Notes under the pieces: generated by a model
Told to the model about the DNA's origin: nothing
What the model saw: the letters and a program-made list of their open reading frames with translations, nothing else
The model's database searches: none
Shown: positions 4,403-5,384 of the stretch, in pieces
Numbering within the stretch: position 1 is the first letter of the stretch
Layout: the number at the start of each line of letters is the position of its first letter
Made by a program: the position numbers and the translations under genes
Assembly: GCA_041987265.1 (NCBI GenBank)
Contig: JBHIWT010000214.1
Location: 1 to 5,384 of the forward strand
Direction of reading: 5' to 3'
DNA length: 5,384 nucleotides
Origin: IH12 sp041987265
GTDB lineage: Bacteria > Pseudomonadota > Alphaproteobacteria > Caulobacterales > Hyphomonadaceae

Positions 4403-5384
4403 ATGCCAATCTACTCAGAGATGTTGCGCGGTCGCGACGTCTTCGCGCCGTCGGCGGACATCCGTGTCCCAGCCTATCAGCGCGGCTTTGCCTGGACTGA
4501 AAAAGAGGTCGGCGAACTCACCCGCGACCTCGTCGAAGCCTTTACCCAATCGGTCATCTTCTTCCTTGGGACCCTGGTGCTCGTGCAGCCCCGCAATCGC
4601 GGCCCGGGAGACGTCGTCGACGGCCAGCAACGTCTCACGACCCTGACGATCATTCTGGCCGTCCTGCGCGACCTGACCACCTCGACAGATGTCGCCTACA
4701 CCGCCCACTCGATGATCGGCCACGAGAAACCCGGCCTCGTCGGCGACCGCCAGGTCTGGCGTCTCACACTCAACTCGATGGACGCGGAATTCTTCCGCAA
4801 ATTCGTCCAGACCAAGGGCGGCACCAAGGACATCGACGCGATCAAGGACGCAGCCGAGGAAAGCGGATCGGAATCCCAGAAACGCATCGCCATGGCGGTA
4901 CAGGCGATCCATGACGAACTCGACCAGATCTCCGCCGAAGAGCAGCAGCGCTTCGTCAACTGGCTCGCCAACGACCTGCATGTTTCGAAGGTGCGCGTCA
5001 CCGAGCACAACATCGCCTACAAGGTCTATCTCGTTCTCAACCGCCGCGGCCTTCCACTCTCCGACCACGACATTCTCAAGTCGGCGCTGCTCGAGCGCGC
5101 CGGTTTCCCGCCCAACGAAGCCGTCAAGCATTCCGAACGCTGGAACAGCTTCGCCAACCGCCTCGGCCACGACGCGTTCGAGGCCATGCTCAAACAGATC
5201 CGCTTCATCTACGACCGCCAGATGAAAGGCGAGTTCCTCGACGCCATCTTGTTGTCCGTGTTGCCGATCATGACGATCGCAACCTTCATCAATGACAAGT
5301 TGCCGCGCTTCGTCGACGCCTTCGATGCGGTCGTCAACGGCGCCACGCAGGCGATCAAGACGACCGATGAAACCCGCAAACGTC
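4403..5384 (+). CDS. DUF262-domain protein (GmrSD/SspE-like NTPase part), 3'-truncated by the window edge
   Basis: 327 codons are visible and the frame is still open at the window end. The N-terminal half is a typical DUF262 domain: VPAYQRGFAWTEKEVGELTRDL (residues 22-43 overall), FFLGTLVLV (53-61), and the hallmark DGQQRLTTL (73-81), whose DGQQR is the nucleotide-binding and hydrolysis motif. VLNRRGLPLSDHDILKSALL (211-230) is the conserved NxxG...DxxK block. Residues 135-165 are charged and probably a loop. Family members such as GmrS/GmrSD and SspE couple NTP binding to a DUF1524 HNH nuclease that attacks modified or unmodified phage DNA. The nuclease half would lie beyond 5384 and is not seen. 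The ATG at 4403 is the first start after an in-frame TAG at 4373, with GGGGA 8 bases upstream. Base use resembles its neighbours, so recent foreign origin is not obvious. Confidence 0.88.
   Translation, partial: MPIYSEMLRGRDVFAPSADIRVPAYQRGFAWTEKEVGELTRDLVEAFTQSVIFFLGTLVLVQPRNRGPGDVVDGQQRLTTLTIILAVLRDLTTSTDVAYTAHSMIGHEKPGLVGDRQVWRLTLNSMDAEFFRKFVQTKGGTKDIDAIKDAAEESGSESQKRIAMAVQAIHDELDQISAEEQQRFVNWLANDLHVSKVRVTEHNIAYKVYLVLNRRGLPLSDHDILKSALLERAGFPPNEAVKHSERWNSFANRLGHDAFEAMLKQIRFIYDRQMKGEFLDAILLSVLPIMTIATFINDKLPRFVDAFDAVVNGATQAIKTTDETRKR

Noticed and set aside
4415..5170. Minus-strand open frame of 251 codons opposite the DUF262 gene
   Set aside because: The plus strand carries clear DUF262 motifs (DGQQRLTTL, YQRGFAW). 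The minus frame has no recognisable motif and arises from codon bias.
1..5384. CRISPR array, insertion sequence or prophage attachment site
   Set aside because: No regularly spaced repeats, transposase motifs, terminal inverted repeats with target duplications, or tRNA-end duplications were seen.

Overview
The window is GC-rich, densely coded and reads as alphaproteobacterial chromosome. The best lineage clues are a TipF-like membrane-anchored degenerate EAL protein, a short CheZ-type phosphatase next to a stand-alone CheY, and a class IIA HAD hydrolase of the TIGR01459 type. That family is, from memory, mostly alphaproteobacterial. The set suggests a Caulobacterales-like bacterium with a polar flagellum (for example the Caulobacter/Hyphomonas/Maricaulis group), but no rRNA or other marker is present to prove it.

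Layout. 1-331 (+) is the 3' part of a CheY response regulator. 373-867 (+) is a CheZ-like CheY phosphatase, 41 bp behind it, with a stem-loop over the cheY stop codon. 869-1729 (-) is a TIGR01459-type HAD hydrolase whose stop codon is one base from the cheZ stop. 1756-3000 (-) is the TipF-like EAL protein, 26 bp upstream of the HAD gene and probably co-transcribed with it. 3001-3454 is a long non-coding gap holding an inverted repeat of TTAACC half-sites, a large hairpin, a -24/-12 (sigma54-like) element and a strong terminator hairpin. 3455-4312 (-) is a fumarylacetoacetate hydrolase (FAH) family enzyme. 4313-4402 is a divergent promoter gap with a 14-bp palindrome. 4403-5384 (+) is the first 327 codons of a DUF262 protein that runs off the window.

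How the genes work together. The left half is motility biology. CheY-P carries the chemotaxis signal to the flagellar motor, CheZ removes the phosphate, and the TipF-like protein probably links c-di-GMP binding to flagellum placement. The HAD and FAH genes are metabolic, with unknown precise substrates. The right edge enters a different theme: DUF262 proteins with a DGQQR motif are the NTPase/sensor part of GmrSD, SspE and related anti-phage nucleases. If anything new lies here, the best candidates are the defence gene at the right edge and the structured gap at 3001-3454. The sequence shown does not establish an undescribed system.
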